64,000 bases of DNA from Undibacterium paludis (GCF_022568815.1 NZ_JAKZHX010000011.1:62001-126000); one strand, 5' to 3'. Positions 1 through 9,285 are shown, numbered from the stretch's first letter. The notes: generated by a model from the sequence alone, not told the origin. Translations and numbers: made by a program.

Positions 1-129
1 CTCGTCGTTGCTGATCGGGTTTGATGTGACAGTGACGGTGTTGATGGGGGCGCTTTCAGCCATTGCCTGATGGACAGGCGTCAAAAGTACCAGCACAGCG
101 CTGGTGATCAGAGTGCGTTGAAAAACCAT
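1..129 (-). CDS. TonB-dependent receptor, N-terminal fragment (runs off left edge)
   Basis: The minus strand from 129 to the window edge encodes 43 residues starting MVFQRTLITSAVLVLLTPVH. This is a signal peptide ending near QAMAES. The following TVTVTSNPISNDE resembles the TonB box and plug start of outer-membrane receptors. AGGA lies just upstream of the ATG. The gene follows the small His/Cys protein at 254-640 on the same strand, and a Fur/Zur-type regulator is nearby. Uptake of a metal or metallophore is therefore a reasonable inference, but the ligand is not visible. The body of the protein is outside the window, so the family call rests on the N-terminus alone. Confidence 0.6.
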   Translation of the reverse strand, partial: MVFQRTLITSAVLVLLTPVHQAMAESAPINTVTVTSNPISNDE

Positions 130-253
130 GTTTATTCCTGTTTGCGAGATGGTGCAGTTTCAGTCCCCGCCATTTTTTGCAGCGCGACTGAAAATGAATG
201 GGCCAGACTTGCCCGGCTATTTCAGATGCAAAACGGGCAGAGTCAGCGGAAAA

Positions 254-640
254 TCAGGCAAACAGGGAAGGTGGGGCGCGTGAAGAGAAGGGCAGGCGCA
301 GCAATGCCAGCCAGCTCAGTATGATCTGGCTGTCGGCGATGATGGCTTTGCCGTCGATAAGATGAATGATGTCCGGAATGTGGTGCAGATATTCGCTGCC
401 GGTGGCAGCGTCATACAGGGCGCAAGAGTGCAGACTGCTGTCATCCTGACTGCCAAACAGGAAGGAACTGACAGGGCTACCATGCTGTATCAGACTGGCA
501 GGGGCTGTGACGCCAGTCCAGCCGCCATGTGAAAGACGATGTGCCAGCCCCATCCATTGCGCAAATATCAGCGCAGGCAACAGGAAACACAGCAACCATC
601 GTTTGCCGTTGTGACTGTTGAATGAAAAAGGACCAGGCAT
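254..640 (-). CDS. Small membrane-anchored or exported His/Cys protein, unknown function
   Basis: A 128-residue protein with a hydrophobic N-terminal segment (about residues 14-32) that is a signal peptide or membrane anchor. Histidines follow at HRLSHGG and HSCALYDA, and there is an HHIPDIIH patch. I recall similar short proteins with an HSC-(A/L)-D-A motif beside TonB receptors in related bacteria, but know no function. It lies 124 bases before the TonB receptor start on the same strand, so the two may be cotranscribed. Clustered His and Cys suggest metal binding; this is inference. The ribosome site is weak. Confidence 0.6.
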   Translation of the reverse strand: MPGPFSFNSHNGKRWLLCFLLPALIFAQWMGLAHRLSHGGWTGVTAPASLIQHGSPVSSFLFGSQDDSSLHSCALYDAATGSEYLHHIPDIIHLIDGKAIIADSQIILSWLALLRLPFSSRAPPSLFA

Positions 641-671
641 TTTGCTTAAGGTAAATTGTTTAGCTTGTTTG

Positions 672-689
672 GTTTCAATATTGTGAAAC
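672..689. promoter_or_regulatory. Inverted repeat upstream of the small His/Cys gene (possible operator)
   Basis: GTTTCA-ATATTG-TGAAAC is a perfect 6-base inverted repeat with a 6-base spacer, 32 bases before the start of the 254-640 gene. A metalloregulator operator would fit this position, but the sequence does not match the Zur box I remember (TGTTATA half-sites). Confidence 0.3.
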
Positions 690-826
690 GCGGTTGTTCA
701 AAAATGTCGTAAAAAACCGACAGTAACACGCCGGCATGACACCCAAATGAAATACGCCCCCGCGCTTTGAGCCAGTAGGTGCATGAAAGTTCAAGATTTT
801 GCAACTATGTTGCATGCGGTTGCAAC

Positions 827-859
827 AAAAAAGCGCGCAGTCGATAACCGCACGCTTTT
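827..859 (-). terminator. Rho-independent terminator of dksA
   Basis: On the minus strand AAAAGCG and CGCTTTT pair around an inner imperfect stem (TGCGG with CTGCG), and T residues follow. It begins 34 bases past the dksA stop. Between it and the next gene lies TGCAAC-TAT-GTTGCA (800-814), an inverted repeat of unknown role. Confidence 0.7.
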
Positions 860-892
860 GACCTCCAGAAGCGTTACAGGGAGAGTTGCTGC

Positions 893-1348
893 TCAGTCAC
901 CGTACAATTTTTGCTTCATTTCACGTCTTTGCTGTGCTTCCAGCGACAGGGTTGCTGTCGGACGCGCCAGCAGACGTGGGACGCCTATGGGTTCACCGGT
1001 TTCTTCGCACCAGCCGTAATCACCTTCGTCAATACTGACGATGGCTTGCTGCACTTTCTTCAGCAACTTGCGTTCACGATCGCGGGTGCGCAGTTCAAGC
1101 GCATGTTCTTCCTCTATCGTGGCGCGGTCTGCCGGGTCTGGTACCAATACGGTTTCACGAAGATGCTCGGTGGTTTCGTCGGCGTTCTTCAATAAATCCT
1201 TCTCAAGCTGCTGCAAACGGGCCTTGAAAAATGCCAGTTGTGCAGCGTTCATATAGTCCTTCTCGCCCATCTTGAGGATTTCTTCCTCGGTGAGCAGAGC
1301 TTCGGGTGCGCTGACTGTAGCAGTCGATTTAGGTGATTTAGTTGCCAC
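893..1348 (-). CDS. dksA: RNA polymerase-binding transcription factor DksA, lacking the zinc ribbon cysteines
   Basis: DksA binds the RNA polymerase secondary channel and, with ppGpp, adjusts transcription in the stringent response. The 151 residues show the coiled-coil (FFKARLQQLEKDL onward) and the conserved DPADRATIEEE tip, then a C-terminal globular part. The four zinc-ribbon positions read Cys, Thr, Ser, Ala (YGWCEETGEPIG, then TATLSLEAQ), so zinc cannot be held in the usual way. From memory this is usual for Burkholderiales DksA and not a mutation. The start is GTG with a weak ribosome site. It lies downstream of the CobW GTPase gene on the same strand, with 154 bases between. Confidence 0.93.
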   Translation of the reverse strand: MATKSPKSTATVSAPEALLTEEEILKMGEKDYMNAAQLAFFKARLQQLEKDLLKNADETTEHLRETVLVPDPADRATIEEEHALELRTRDRERKLLKKVQQAIVSIDEGDYGWCEETGEPIGVPRLLARPTATLSLEAQQRREMKQKLYGD

Positions 1349-1502
1349 TTCGCTTACTTTCGATACGACGGGTTAATACATAGAACAAATCTGAAGCAAT
1401 TTGCTCCCAGATAATTATCCTCCCCTTATTGATAAAGTAAATGACATTTGCATGAATGCCACTTGCACGACAGACAAGGTCTGACTTCAATAGCCCGCTA
1501 GT

Positions 1503-2579
1503 TTATACCAAACAATGCTCCAAACCTTGAATAAATATGTCTTTAGGTAGATTTTTACCAATAAATACCATCTTGCTTTCACGCAATTCATTTTCCCCCC
1601 ATTTGGCGCCGATGTCTGTTCCCATGATCTGGTGGACACCCTGGAAGATCACTTTACGGTCTGCACCCTCCATCAGCAAGACGCCCTTATAGCGCAACAT
1701 GCGCGGCCCAAACACTTGTACCAGGCCACCAAGGAATTCATCAAGCTGGCCGGTATTGAAGGGGCGGGTACTCTTGAAGACGAAGGCAGCAATGTCGTCA
1801 GAATGATGGGCATGGTGATGGTTGTGCGCATGCTTGTCACCATGATGGCCGTCATGATGATGGTGCTCATGTGTGCAATGTTCATCGCAATGCCCTTCTT
1901 CGTGGTGATGTTCTTCTTCCTCAGCACGTAAAAAATCCGGGTCCAGATCCAGCTTAGCATTCAGGTTGAAACCTTTCAAATCCAGCACTTCGCTGATGGC
2001 TATCTTGCCAAAGTCCACTGGCGAAATTGGCGCGCGCGGGTTCATGCGGGCCAGGCGGGTGCGCAGCATGGCTATTTGCTCGGCATCGACCAGATCGGTT
2101 TTGGAGAGCAATATCTTGTCGGCAAAACCAACCTGGCGCTGGGCTTCTTCATGCTCGTCAAGCTGCTGCATGCCATGGCGGGCATCGACAACGGTGACCA
2201 CGGCATCAAGCATATAGTAGGTGCCGATTTCTTCATCGACAAAGAAAGTCTGGGCTACCGGGCCAGGATTGGCCAGGCCCGTGGTTTCTATGATGACGCG
2301 GTCAAAGCTGAGCTTGCCGGCATTTTTCTGTTCTATCAGTTTGGAGAGGGCAACGATAAGATCGCCGCGTACCGTGCAACAGACGCAGCCATTATTCATC
2401 TCCACGATCTGCTCATTACTGTCCTGTACCAGGATTTCATTGTCGATGTTCTCCTGGCCGAATTCATTTTCGATGACAGCGATCTTGTGGCCGTGATCTT
2501 CTTGCAGGATGCGGTTGAGCAGGGTAGTTTTGCCGGCACCCAAAAAACCGGTCAGTATGGTGGTGGGGATCAATGCCAT
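1503..2579 (-). CDS. CobW/G3E-family metal-chaperone GTPase
   Basis: A G3E GTPase of 358 residues. Walker A is GFLGAGKTT (11-19). GCVCCTV (Cys65, Cys67, Cys68) is the conserved metal-binding CxCC, and SKTDL is the guanine-specificity motif. A long His/Asp/Glu/Cys-rich loop (about 219-262) precedes the CobW C-terminal domain. Members load or traffic zinc, cobalt or nickel. The start lies 17 bases after a Fur-family regulator, so the pair is an operon. The partner argues for zinc and for ZNG1/ZigA-type proteins, not cobalamin synthesis, and no cob genes are present. Metal identity is inferred. Confidence 0.9.
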   Translation of the reverse strand: MALIPTTILTGFLGAGKTTLLNRILQEDHGHKIAVIENEFGQENIDNEILVQDSNEQIVEMNNGCVCCTVRGDLIVALSKLIEQKNAGKLSFDRVIIETTGLANPGPVAQTFFVDEEIGTYYMLDAVVTVVDARHGMQQLDEHEEAQRQVGFADKILLSKTDLVDAEQIAMLRTRLARMNPRAPISPVDFGKIAISEVLDLKGFNLNAKLDLDPDFLRAEEEEHHHEEGHCDEHCTHEHHHHDGHHGDKHAHNHHHAHHSDDIAAFVFKSTRPFNTGQLDEFLGGLVQVFGPRMLRYKGVLLMEGADRKVIFQGVHQIMGTDIGAKWGENELRESKMVFIGKNLPKDIFIQGLEHCLV

Positions 2580-2596
2580 GATGCTTTCTCTTTCGT

Positions 2597-3094
2597 TTAC
2601 TTGCTACAGTCTGCACACCAACCCTTGATGGTCAGTTCTATGTCGTGACTTTGAAAACCGCGCCCCAGGGTTGCCTGCAAGGTGGCTTGCAATTGTTCGC
2701 CGAGGGTGGCTGGCTGCTGCGCATCATCGAGGCAAAAGACCCGGGCGCAACGTGTACATTTGAAATGCCCATGCTGGTGCTGCACGGCCTTTTCTTTACT
2801 GGTGACAGCATCACTGCCTGTGCTATAGCGAAATACCCTGTCATCACCAGAAATCTTGTGTGCCAGACCGGCATCGGTCAGGCAGTCAAGTGCCCTGTAC
2901 AGTGTCACCCTGTCCATATCGGGCAGGGCGTCGTGCACTTCCAGGTGGGACAGTGCACGCTGGCTGAACAACAGCTCCGACAACACGCTGAGACGGGCAT
3001 CGGTTGCACGAATGCCTGCTTCGGACAGCATGACAGATGCTTGATGGCGGCTCTGGCTGGCAGGCAATTTTGCGATAGCTGACTGAGATTTCAT
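2597..3094 (-). CDS. Fur-family transcriptional regulator, probably Zur
   Basis: A metal-responsive repressor with a winged helix (RVTLYRALDCLTDAGL recognition region) and a C-terminal dimerization domain. HQHGHFKCTRCARVF carries metal-binding histidines and the first CxxC; CADC near the C-terminus is the second structural zinc pair. I chose the ATG at 3094 (MKSQSAIAKL), behind AAGGA, because an upstream in-frame extension adds low-complexity sequence not seen in the family. It is the first gene of the regulator-GTPase pair. Assignment as Zur, not Fur or PerR, rests on the CobW partner and on the strong CxxC sites. Confidence 0.8.
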   Translation of the reverse strand: MKSQSAIAKLPASQSRHQASVMLSEAGIRATDARLSVLSELLFSQRALSHLEVHDALPDMDRVTLYRALDCLTDAGLAHKISGDDRVFRYSTGSDAVTSKEKAVQHQHGHFKCTRCARVFCLDDAQQPATLGEQLQATLQATLGRGFQSHDIELTIKGWCADCSK

Positions 3095-3268
3095 AAATCC
3101 TTGCTGAATCCTTCTATGGTGGTCTGGCACGGGTTTGCACGGGCAGCGCACAGATACAGACATTATTATGCCTCAAAAATGCAATTCAGTTGCAAAATGG
3201 CTCTGTGCACAATTCGCTGACAAATACAGAGAAATGCGTCGTGTCTGTGGATTGTTTGCTGCGTTTCA

Positions 3269-3296
3269 CTTGCCTGTCATATTCGCTTTTTATACT
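3269..3296 (+). promoter_or_regulatory. Candidate promoter of the PhoX-like gene with a CTGTCAT half-site
   Basis: TATACT (3291-3296) could be a -10 box, with CTTGCC 16 bases upstream as a poor -35. CTGTCAT (3274-3280) equals one half of the Pho box known from enterobacteria; the second half-site is not convincing. The rest of 3095-3416 holds nothing else I can name except TGCAA-TTCAG-TTGCA near 3185. Confidence 0.3.
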
Positions 3297-3416
3297 CCTG
3301 CCCGAACTTGCCTTGCGTGGCAAGCGCTCAGGCAGGCTGTAAACCCATTACCCCAGCGGCGTAATTGCTCCTCTAACTGGCGCATTTTGTTGCAATCAAC
3401 TATTGGAATTAGAATC

Positions 3417-5414
3417 ATGTCAGATCAACCTCAACTCGGTCGCCGTCAGGCACTTAAATTCCTGGCTGGCGCTCCTTTGCTGCCGCTGGGCGCGATGTCC
3501 ACAGCGTCATTATTGTCTGCCTGCGGCGGCAGCAGCAATACCGCGGTGACACCACAAGTGCCGGTTGCCGTCAATTTTACCAGTGCTGAATTTACCGCAA
3601 TGCCTGCGCCATCACTGGCAAATGCTGCAGCAATGGCGACCACTTCGGTCGGCTCCAGCCTGAGTGTGAATTTCAGTGACAATAGCTCGCAGGCGTTCAA
3701 GCTTGCTTATCAGCCTTTCTTTACGACAGGCGATATGGTTTCCAATGGCAATGGCGGTACTATCCTGGCCGGTGGTTATGTCGACATTAATAACAAGCCG
3801 ATTATTGATAAAACTGTTGCAGGTAAAGAGCGTCAATTCTTCTCTGATTCGCCTGACGGTACTTCGCTGCTGTCGGTTGCCAATCCCACTGTTGCCGGCA
3901 TCAAGGGCAAGGCAGTTTTCGCCGTTGTGCAATTTGAATATACGACCTGGGCACAGGATGAAAAGACCGATATGTATGGCAAACTGCCTTCACCTATCGC
4001 TGTCCTGACCCTGGACCAGGACCAGACTACCGGCAAGCTGAGCCTCGTGAAATACCACAATGTCGATACCTCCAAGGTCAATGGCCTGTGGATTACCTGC
4101 GGCGCCAGCCTGTCGCCATGGGGTACGCACCTGTCCAGCGAAGAATACGAGCCAGACGCCTACACGATTTCCAGCAACACACAGTTCAAGGCTTATAGCA
4201 CCAATCTGTTTGGCGATGAGAACAAGGCCAATCCTTACCACTATGGCCATCTGCCTGAAGTGACAGTCAACCCTGACGGTACAGGTACCATCAAGAAGCA
4301 CTACTGCATGGGGCGTATCTCGCATGAACTGATACAGGTCATGCCCGACAACCGCACCGCCCTGATGGGTGATGATGCAACCAATGGCGGTATCTTCATT
4401 TTCGTTGCTGACAAAGAAAAAGACCTGTCTTCCGGTTCCCTGTATGTCGCCAAGATCGGTTCTGGCTTCTCCATTGATCCTGCCGCTGCAGGTGCTTCGC
4501 TGACCTGGATCAAGCTCGGTTCCGCTACCAGTGCAGAAATCGAAAACATGGCGAATACCATCAAGCCTGCCGACATCATGGAAGTGGCGACAACCGATCC
4601 TAAAGACGCCAGCTTCACCAAGATTTTCTACAGCGGCAAACCGCAGTGGATCAAGATCAAGCCAGGAATGGAAAAAGCAGCAGCCTTCCTGGAAACACAT
4701 CGTTACGCATCTTACGTCGGAGGCAGCATGGCCTTGACCAAACTGGAAGGTACAACGGTTAATGCCAAGGACAAGATTGCCTATTCTGCCTTGCAGAACA
4801 TGCAGGCATCCATGGTACGCGGCAATGCAGGCTGGAACGAAGCCTATGGTGTGACGTTAGAAAAAGTCGTGACAGCCGGTGCCGTGCTGGCCCACACCCT
4901 GACTGGCGGGCAAAAAGACACCAGCGGCGGCGCCATCAATAGTGAATGGGTGCCAACACAAACCAAGGTACTGTTGATTGGTGAGGACTATCTGGATGCC
5001 AGTGGCAAGCTTGCTCCGGATACGCTGGGCAATACCGCCAATCCTGATAAGGTTGCCAATCCTGATAATCTGAAGTTCTCGGAAAAACTGCGCACCTTGT
5101 TCATCGGTGAAGACAGCAGCCAGCACGTGAATAATTTCTTGTGGGCCTATAACGTCGATACGAAAAAACTGTCACGCCTGGCATCCATGCCTGCCGGTGC
5201 AGAATCGACAGGCCTGTCCGTTGTCGATGACCTCAATGGCTGGACTTACATCACAAGTAATTTCCAGCATGCGGGTGACTGGTTGTCACCTCTGCACAGC
5301 AACGTGCAGTCCACACTGGACCCTCTGGTACGTGCCAACTACAAAAACCGCTTCGCAGCTGCGGTTGGCTATCTGACTGCCGATGCCACCAGCCTGAAAC
5401 TGGTCAAAGCATAA
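3417..5414 (+). CDS. phoX: PhoX-family (DUF839) alkaline phosphatase, Tat-exported
   Basis: PhoX enzymes are calcium/iron-dependent phosphomonoesterases that release phosphate outside the cytoplasm. This start gives 665 residues with a twin-arginine signal (GRRQALKFLAG) followed by LLSACGG, which also reads as a lipobox. It may therefore be a Tat-exported lipoprotein. Segments typical of the DUF839 propeller include CGASLSPWGTHLSSEEYEPD, GRISHELIQVMPDNRTALMGDD, and IGEDSSQHVNNFLWAY near the C-terminus. A longer in-frame start at 3135 is unlikely because it precedes the Tat signal by 94 unrelated residues. It stands alone and ends at a strong terminator. Confidence 0.85.
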   Translation: MSDQPQLGRRQALKFLAGAPLLPLGAMSTASLLSACGGSSNTAVTPQVPVAVNFTSAEFTAMPAPSLANAAAMATTSVGSSLSVNFSDNSSQAFKLAYQPFFTTGDMVSNGNGGTILAGGYVDINNKPIIDKTVAGKERQFFSDSPDGTSLLSVANPTVAGIKGKAVFAVVQFEYTTWAQDEKTDMYGKLPSPIAVLTLDQDQTTGKLSLVKYHNVDTSKVNGLWITCGASLSPWGTHLSSEEYEPDAYTISSNTQFKAYSTNLFGDENKANPYHYGHLPEVTVNPDGTGTIKKHYCMGRISHELIQVMPDNRTALMGDDATNGGIFIFVADKEKDLSSGSLYVAKIGSGFSIDPAAAGASLTWIKLGSATSAEIENMANTIKPADIMEVATTDPKDASFTKIFYSGKPQWIKIKPGMEKAAAFLETHRYASYVGGSMALTKLEGTTVNAKDKIAYSALQNMQASMVRGNAGWNEAYGVTLEKVVTAGAVLAHTLTGGQKDTSGGAINSEWVPTQTKVLLIGEDYLDASGKLAPDTLGNTANPDKVANPDNLKFSEKLRTLFIGEDSSQHVNNFLWAYNVDTKKLSRLASMPAGAESTGLSVVDDLNGWTYITSNFQHAGDWLSPLHSNVQSTLDPLVRANYKNRFAAAVGYLTADATSLKLVKA

Positions 5415-5432
5415 AGAAATCAAATACAGTAC

Positions 5433-5460
5433 AAAAAAGCAGCGAATTCGCTGCTTTTTT
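5433..5460. terminator. Rho-independent terminator after the PhoX-like gene
   Basis: AAAAAAGCAGCG pairs with CGCTGCTTTTTT across an AATT centre, and more T follows on the plus strand. It lies 18 bases after the stop. Confidence 0.9.
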
Positions 5461-5597
5461 TGTTTTTTTATGGGGCAAATCAAGGAAAGCAATTACTTGT
5501 ATTTGTAAGCAAATATGGAAATTGCTGAACTCCTTTGTGCTTATGCTACATTAACTGGCTGTTGTAAAAAACTATATTCTCCAGGGAGGCCGGTGTC

Positions 5598-6662
5598 GTG
5601 ATGCGTACATTAATGAAACCTTTGCTGTTGAGCCTGATCGTGGCAAGTGCCCAGTTCGCGCAGGCTGCCGTCAACCCGGCTTATGAAAAAGTCCTGACCA
5701 CGGATGCGCCCAATGCCAAAGACCATCCTCTGACCGGCCGTTACCAGGGTTCCACCATATTGCTGCAGACACAAAAAGCCTTTGATGAAATCAGTTTTCC
5801 GGCTGGTCCGGCAACTGAACCCGATTACAGCAGCAACAAGAAATTTTCCAAAGTGCAAAAAGCCGAGGGAACGCTGACACGTACCGTTTATGTGGCGCCC
5901 AAAGGCCGCTCTTCGCTGGAAGTGTTTCGTAACTTCACGGACAGTCTGGGCAGCAAAGGTTTCAAGCCGGCATTCCAGTGCGACAACGAAAGTTGCGGTC
6001 CTTCTTTCAAAAGCCTGAAATATAACTGGAATGAAAAGCGTACCCATGTCCAGGGTGAAGGTTACGATGTTAACCGTAACCGTTTTGTCTCTGGCGTCTT
6101 CGATGGCGCCAAGGACTTGCGCTATGCCTTGCTGCAAAAGGGCAGCGGCGCCGCCACGACCTATGTGGGTGTGTATGCGGCACTGAATTCCGGCGGTACC
6201 ATGGGCGACCTGACCGACAGCCTCAGTGATCGTGTCACCGTCTTGGTGGAAGTGCTTGAACCCAGGGCCATGGAACAGAATATTGTCACCGTTGATGCCG
6301 ACGCCATCAGCAAGGAACTGGCGGCCAATGGCGCAGTCAGTTTTTATGGCCTGTACTTTGACACTGACAAGGCCGTCATCAAGCCGGAATCCAAACCGCA
6401 GCTTGATGAAATGGCGAAATACCTGAAAGCCAATAGTGCTGCAGTCTATATCGTCGGCCATACCGACACCCAGGGTGTGCTTGACTACAACATGACTTTG
6501 TCAGGCAAGCGCGCCCAGGCTGTGGTCGATGCACTCAAAGGCTATGGCATTGCCGACGCGCGATTGATTGCCAAGGGTGTAGGCCCGCTGGCACCGCGGG
6601 CTTCGAATGCGGCTGAGGCAGGTCGTTCCAAGAACAGGCGTGTGGAAATGGTCTTGCGCTAA
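5598..6662 (+). CDS. OmpA-family outer-membrane protein with DUF4892-like N-domain
   Basis: A 354-residue exported protein with a signal peptide cut near QFAQAA. The middle (about 40-220) resembles DUF4892, and residues 230-354 form an OmpA-like peptidoglycan-binding domain: GLYFDTDKAVIKPES, VGHTDTQG, then GRSKNRRVEMVL. The family anchors the outer membrane to the cell wall; the role of the N-domain is unknown. AGGGAGG sits 8 bases before a GTG at 5598 and 11 before the adjacent ATG at 5601, so either could start. The stop codon overlaps a long palindromic repeat. Confidence 0.85.
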   Translation: MMRTLMKPLLLSLIVASAQFAQAAVNPAYEKVLTTDAPNAKDHPLTGRYQGSTILLQTQKAFDEISFPAGPATEPDYSSNKKFSKVQKAEGTLTRTVYVAPKGRSSLEVFRNFTDSLGSKGFKPAFQCDNESCGPSFKSLKYNWNEKRTHVQGEGYDVNRNRFVSGVFDGAKDLRYALLQKGSGAATTYVGVYAALNSGGTMGDLTDSLSDRVTVLVEVLEPRAMEQNIVTVDADAISKELAANGAVSFYGLYFDTDKAVIKPESKPQLDEMAKYLKANSAAVYIVGHTDTQGVLDYNMTLSGKRAQAVVDALKGYGIADARLIAKGVGPLAPRASNAAEAGRSKNRRVEMVLR

Positions 6663-6803
6663 GAACCTGCTTACGATCTTACTGCGCGAACGTGATCGGG
6701 GCTCATTTGCTGCTCAAAATGCTCATGTACTTCAGTACACTCCGCTTTTTGCGCTGCTCTTCGCCCGCTGATGCTCGCTCGCTACAGATCGTAATCAGGT
6801 TCT
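6662..6803. repeat. 142-bp imperfect palindromic intergenic repeat (element A)
   Basis: The ends are an 18-base inverted repeat matching at 17 positions (AGAACCTGCTTACGATCT at the left). The two 72-base halves resemble each other along their whole length. The exact midpoint is the dyad GTACT-TC-AGTAC (6727-6738). It fills the space between the OmpA-family gene and xerC, which converge on it, and may act as a long hairpin terminator. No transposase is present. Confidence 0.8.
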
Positions 6804-6817
6804 AAATATTTTGCTGC

Positions 6818-7750
6818 TTATTTCTTGGCACGCGGATGTGCCTGGTCATACACCTTGGCCAGATGCTGGAAATCCAGAGAAGTGTAAACCTGGGTCGCTG
6901 CAATCGAGCTGTGACCAAGCATCTCCTGCACGGCACGCAGATCGCCGGATGATTGCAGAACATGGGAGGCAAAAGAATGCCGCAACATGTGCGGGTGCAC
7001 ATTGGCAGGTATGTCGAGACTCTGCGCATGTGCCTTTATGCGCAGCTGTATCAGCCGGGTAGAAATGCGGCTGCCGCGTCCACTGAGGAATAGGGGATGC
7101 GGATCGCTTTTCAGCAAGCTGCCACGGACAGCCAGCCAGTCCTGCAAGGCTTCCAGAGCTGGATTACCCACCGGGACGATGCGCTCTTTGCCACCCTTGC
7201 CGGTGACATGCACTTCGCCTTCCCGCATATCGACCCAGCCAGCCGAACTGTAGCCGGTTTCAGTCACCGGGGCGATATCCAGTCCGGCCAGTTCCGATAC
7301 CCGCAAACCGCTGGAATACAAGAGTTCAAACATGGCGCGGTTGGCACGTGCAGTGGGTTGATCGCTGCCCTTGTGTGCGACCAGTCTTACCGCATCATCT
7401 GCGCCCAGAGCCTTGGGAAGTGGCTTGCCTTTCTTGGGCGCACGCACGCCTTCTACAGGATTGGCTGGCAGATCATGGTTTTCGACTAGCCAGCGGTAAA
7501 AACTGCGCCAGCTGGACAGTTTGCGTGCGATGGTGCGGGCGCTTTGCCCGGCACCGTGCATCTGTGCTGCAAAACGCCGAATCTGGTGGGTGTTCAGTGA
7601 CTTCAATTCGGTAGGACCGGCCAGCCTGATCAGTTCCTGCAAGTCCAGCAGGTAGCTGTCCAGCGTATGTGGGGACAACTGTCGCTGGCTACGCAGTATC
7701 TCCAGATAGTCGCCGATATCGCTTTGCTGTCGCTGTCCTGGAGTATCCAT
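6818..7750 (-). CDS. xerC: Tyrosine recombinase XerC
   Basis: XerC with XerD resolves chromosome dimers at dif during division. The 310 residues carry an N-terminal SAM-like core-binding domain (about 10-95) and a catalytic domain. Active-site residues are all present: Arg150 (SGLRVSEL), Lys185 (TGKGGKER), His254/Arg257 (HMLRHSFASH), His280 (GHSS) and Tyr289 (VYTSLD). It is the last gene of dapF-DUF484-xerC, an arrangement known in many proteobacteria, and starts 15 bases after the DUF484 stop. The gene order favours XerC over XerD. Confidence 0.93.
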   Translation of the reverse strand: MDTPGQRQQSDIGDYLEILRSQRQLSPHTLDSYLLDLQELIRLAGPTELKSLNTHQIRRFAAQMHGAGQSARTIARKLSSWRSFYRWLVENHDLPANPVEGVRAPKKGKPLPKALGADDAVRLVAHKGSDQPTARANRAMFELLYSSGLRVSELAGLDIAPVTETGYSSAGWVDMREGEVHVTGKGGKERIVPVGNPALEALQDWLAVRGSLLKSDPHPLFLSGRGSRISTRLIQLRIKAHAQSLDIPANVHPHMLRHSFASHVLQSSGDLRAVQEMLGHSSIAATQVYTSLDFQHLAKVYDQAHPRAKK

Positions 7751-7765
7751 GAGCGCGTCGTCTGC

Positions 7766-8425
7766 TTACATATCCACCAGGCAACTGAGTGCTGCACTGC
7801 TGGTGTCGGCGATCTTGCTCAGGAAGTCGGTCGCCATGTCCTTGGTGTAGCGGTTGGGGTCAGGTGAACCCAATACCAACAGGCCAAAGGTCGGCCCGGT
7901 TACAGACAGGCGCAGGGGCAGCATGGCCAGGGACTGTACTGGTTCAGCGGTCTCCAGCCAGCCAGCGGCTTCAAAATCATGGTTTTTGCCACAATATGGT
8001 GTACTCAACCCCTTGGCGAACAGGCGGGCATCATCAGATGTTGTTCTGGCAAACCAGGTGTGCGCAAAGTCCGGGGCTACATCCCACAGACGCAGGGTGG
8101 CATGCGGCAAATCAAAAATGTCCTGCAAGCCTTGTGTCAGTGCATGCGGCAGGTCAACATCATTGCGTGCCAGCAGGAGGGCGCGGGTCCAGCTCTGGAA
8201 CTTCTGGCTGATGTCATGGTTTTCCTGGGCTATCCTGAGCAGGTCGGCCATACGCAGTTCCAGGCCACGGTATTTTTCGCGTACCACTTCCATCTGGCGT
8301 TCTTGCAAGGAAATGGCACGGCCCATGACGGGGCTGGTGAGTTTGATGCTACCCAGTAACTCAGCATGCTCTTCAAAAAAGTGCGGATGTTGTATCAGGT
8401 AGGTCGCGATGTCGTTGGAATTCAT
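7766..8425 (-). CDS. DUF484 family protein
   Basis: A 219-residue cytoplasmic protein of the DUF484 family, which has a GAF-like fold and no assigned activity. The opening ([19 protein letters not shown]) and the AMLPLRL / [20 protein letters not shown] segments are typical. Its ATG overlaps the dapF stop by four bases (ATGA), so translation is probably coupled. It lies between dapF and xerC, as in many proteobacteria. Any link to recombination or cell-wall metabolism is suggested only by this order. Confidence 0.9.
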   Translation of the reverse strand: MNSNDIATYLIQHPHFFEEHAELLGSIKLTSPVMGRAISLQERQMEVVREKYRGLELRMADLLRIAQENHDISQKFQSWTRALLLARNDVDLPHALTQGLQDIFDLPHATLRLWDVAPDFAHTWFARTTSDDARLFAKGLSTPYCGKNHDFEAAGWLETAEPVQSLAMLPLRLSVTGPTFGLLVLGSPDPNRYTKDMATDFLSKIADTSSAALSCLVDM

Positions 8426-9285
8426 TGTATTTCTGAAAGATTAATTTCGCCTTCGAAGACGGTCACGGCAGGGCCGCTGAGGAAAACCGGATGGCCTTCA
8501 CCTTTCCAGGCGATGGAGAGTTCTCCGCCACGCATGCTGACACGCACCGGGCTGTCAAGCAAGCCACGGTGTATGCCGGTTACGGCGGCGGCACAGGCGC
8601 CGGTGCCGCAAGCCAGGGTTTCACCTGCGCCGCGTTCAAAGACGCGCAAACGTATGTGGCGGCGATCAAGAATCTGCATGAACCCGGCATTGACCCGTTT
8701 GGGAAAGCGCGGATGGTTTTCTATCAGGGGACCATCAACCTGCACCGGATAGTCATCGACTGAGGCCACGACCTGCACAGCATGCGGGTTGCCCATGGAT
8801 ACGGCCGAAATCCAGGCCTGTTTGCCATTGATTTCGAGCGGCCACAGGCTGTCATCACCCTGATGACTGGCAGTCAGGCTTTCGCTGAGGAAAGGGACTC
8901 TGGACGGTTCCAGCACGGGTGCACCCATATTGACGGTGATCTTGCCATCGGCTTCCAGGCGCGGCTCGATGATGCCGGACATGGTCTCTACCCGTATGCT
9001 GGTCTTGTCTGTCAGGCCTTTTTCTATGACAAATTGAACAAACGCACGTGAGCCATTGCCGCATTGTTCGACTTCGCCGCCATCGGCATTGTAAATACGG
9101 TAACGAAAATCGACATCTGGCTGGACCGGGCGTTCTACCACCAGAATCTGGTCGGCGCCGATGCCAAAACGGCGGTCAGCGATGAAACGCCATTGTGCAG
9201 GCGTGAAATTGATGTGCTGGTTGATTGCATCAATGACGACAAAATCATTGCCTGCACCATGCATTTTGGTGAATTTGAGTTTCAT
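8422..9285 (-). CDS. dapF: Diaminopimelate epimerase
   Basis: DapF converts LL- to meso-diaminopimelate for lysine and peptidoglycan synthesis, without a cofactor. The 287-residue length is normal. The first catalytic cysteine lies in [11 protein letters not shown] and the second in [25 protein letters not shown] opens the protein as usual. It heads the dapF-DUF484-xerC operon and is 49 bases downstream of the chemoreceptor gene on the same strand. Confidence 0.96.
   Translation of the reverse strand: MKLKFTKMHGAGNDFVVIDAINQHINFTPAQWRFIADRRFGIGADQILVVERPVQPDVDFRYRIYNADGGEVEQCGNGSRAFVQFVIEKGLTDKTSIRVETMSGIIEPRLEADGKITVNMGAPVLEPSRVPFLSESLTASHQGDDSLWPLEINGKQAWISAVSMGNPHAVQVVASVDDYPVQVDGPLIENHPRFPKRVNAGFMQILDRRHIRLRVFERGAGETLACGTGACAAAVTGIHRGLLDSPVRVSMRGGELSIAWKGEGHPVFLSGPAVTVFEGEINLSEIQ

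Noticed and set aside
893..1348. DksA as a novel zinc-finger-loss mutant
   Set aside because: The Cys-Thr-Ser-Ala pattern is, as I recall, usual in Burkholderiales.
3135..3416. N-terminal extension of the PhoX-like protein
   Set aside because: It would place the Tat signal almost 100 residues inside and overlaps the start of the divergent regulator gene.
6662..6803. Insertion sequence or MITE from an identified transposon
   Set aside because: Inverted ends are present but no transposase and no clear target duplication; called only a palindromic repeat.
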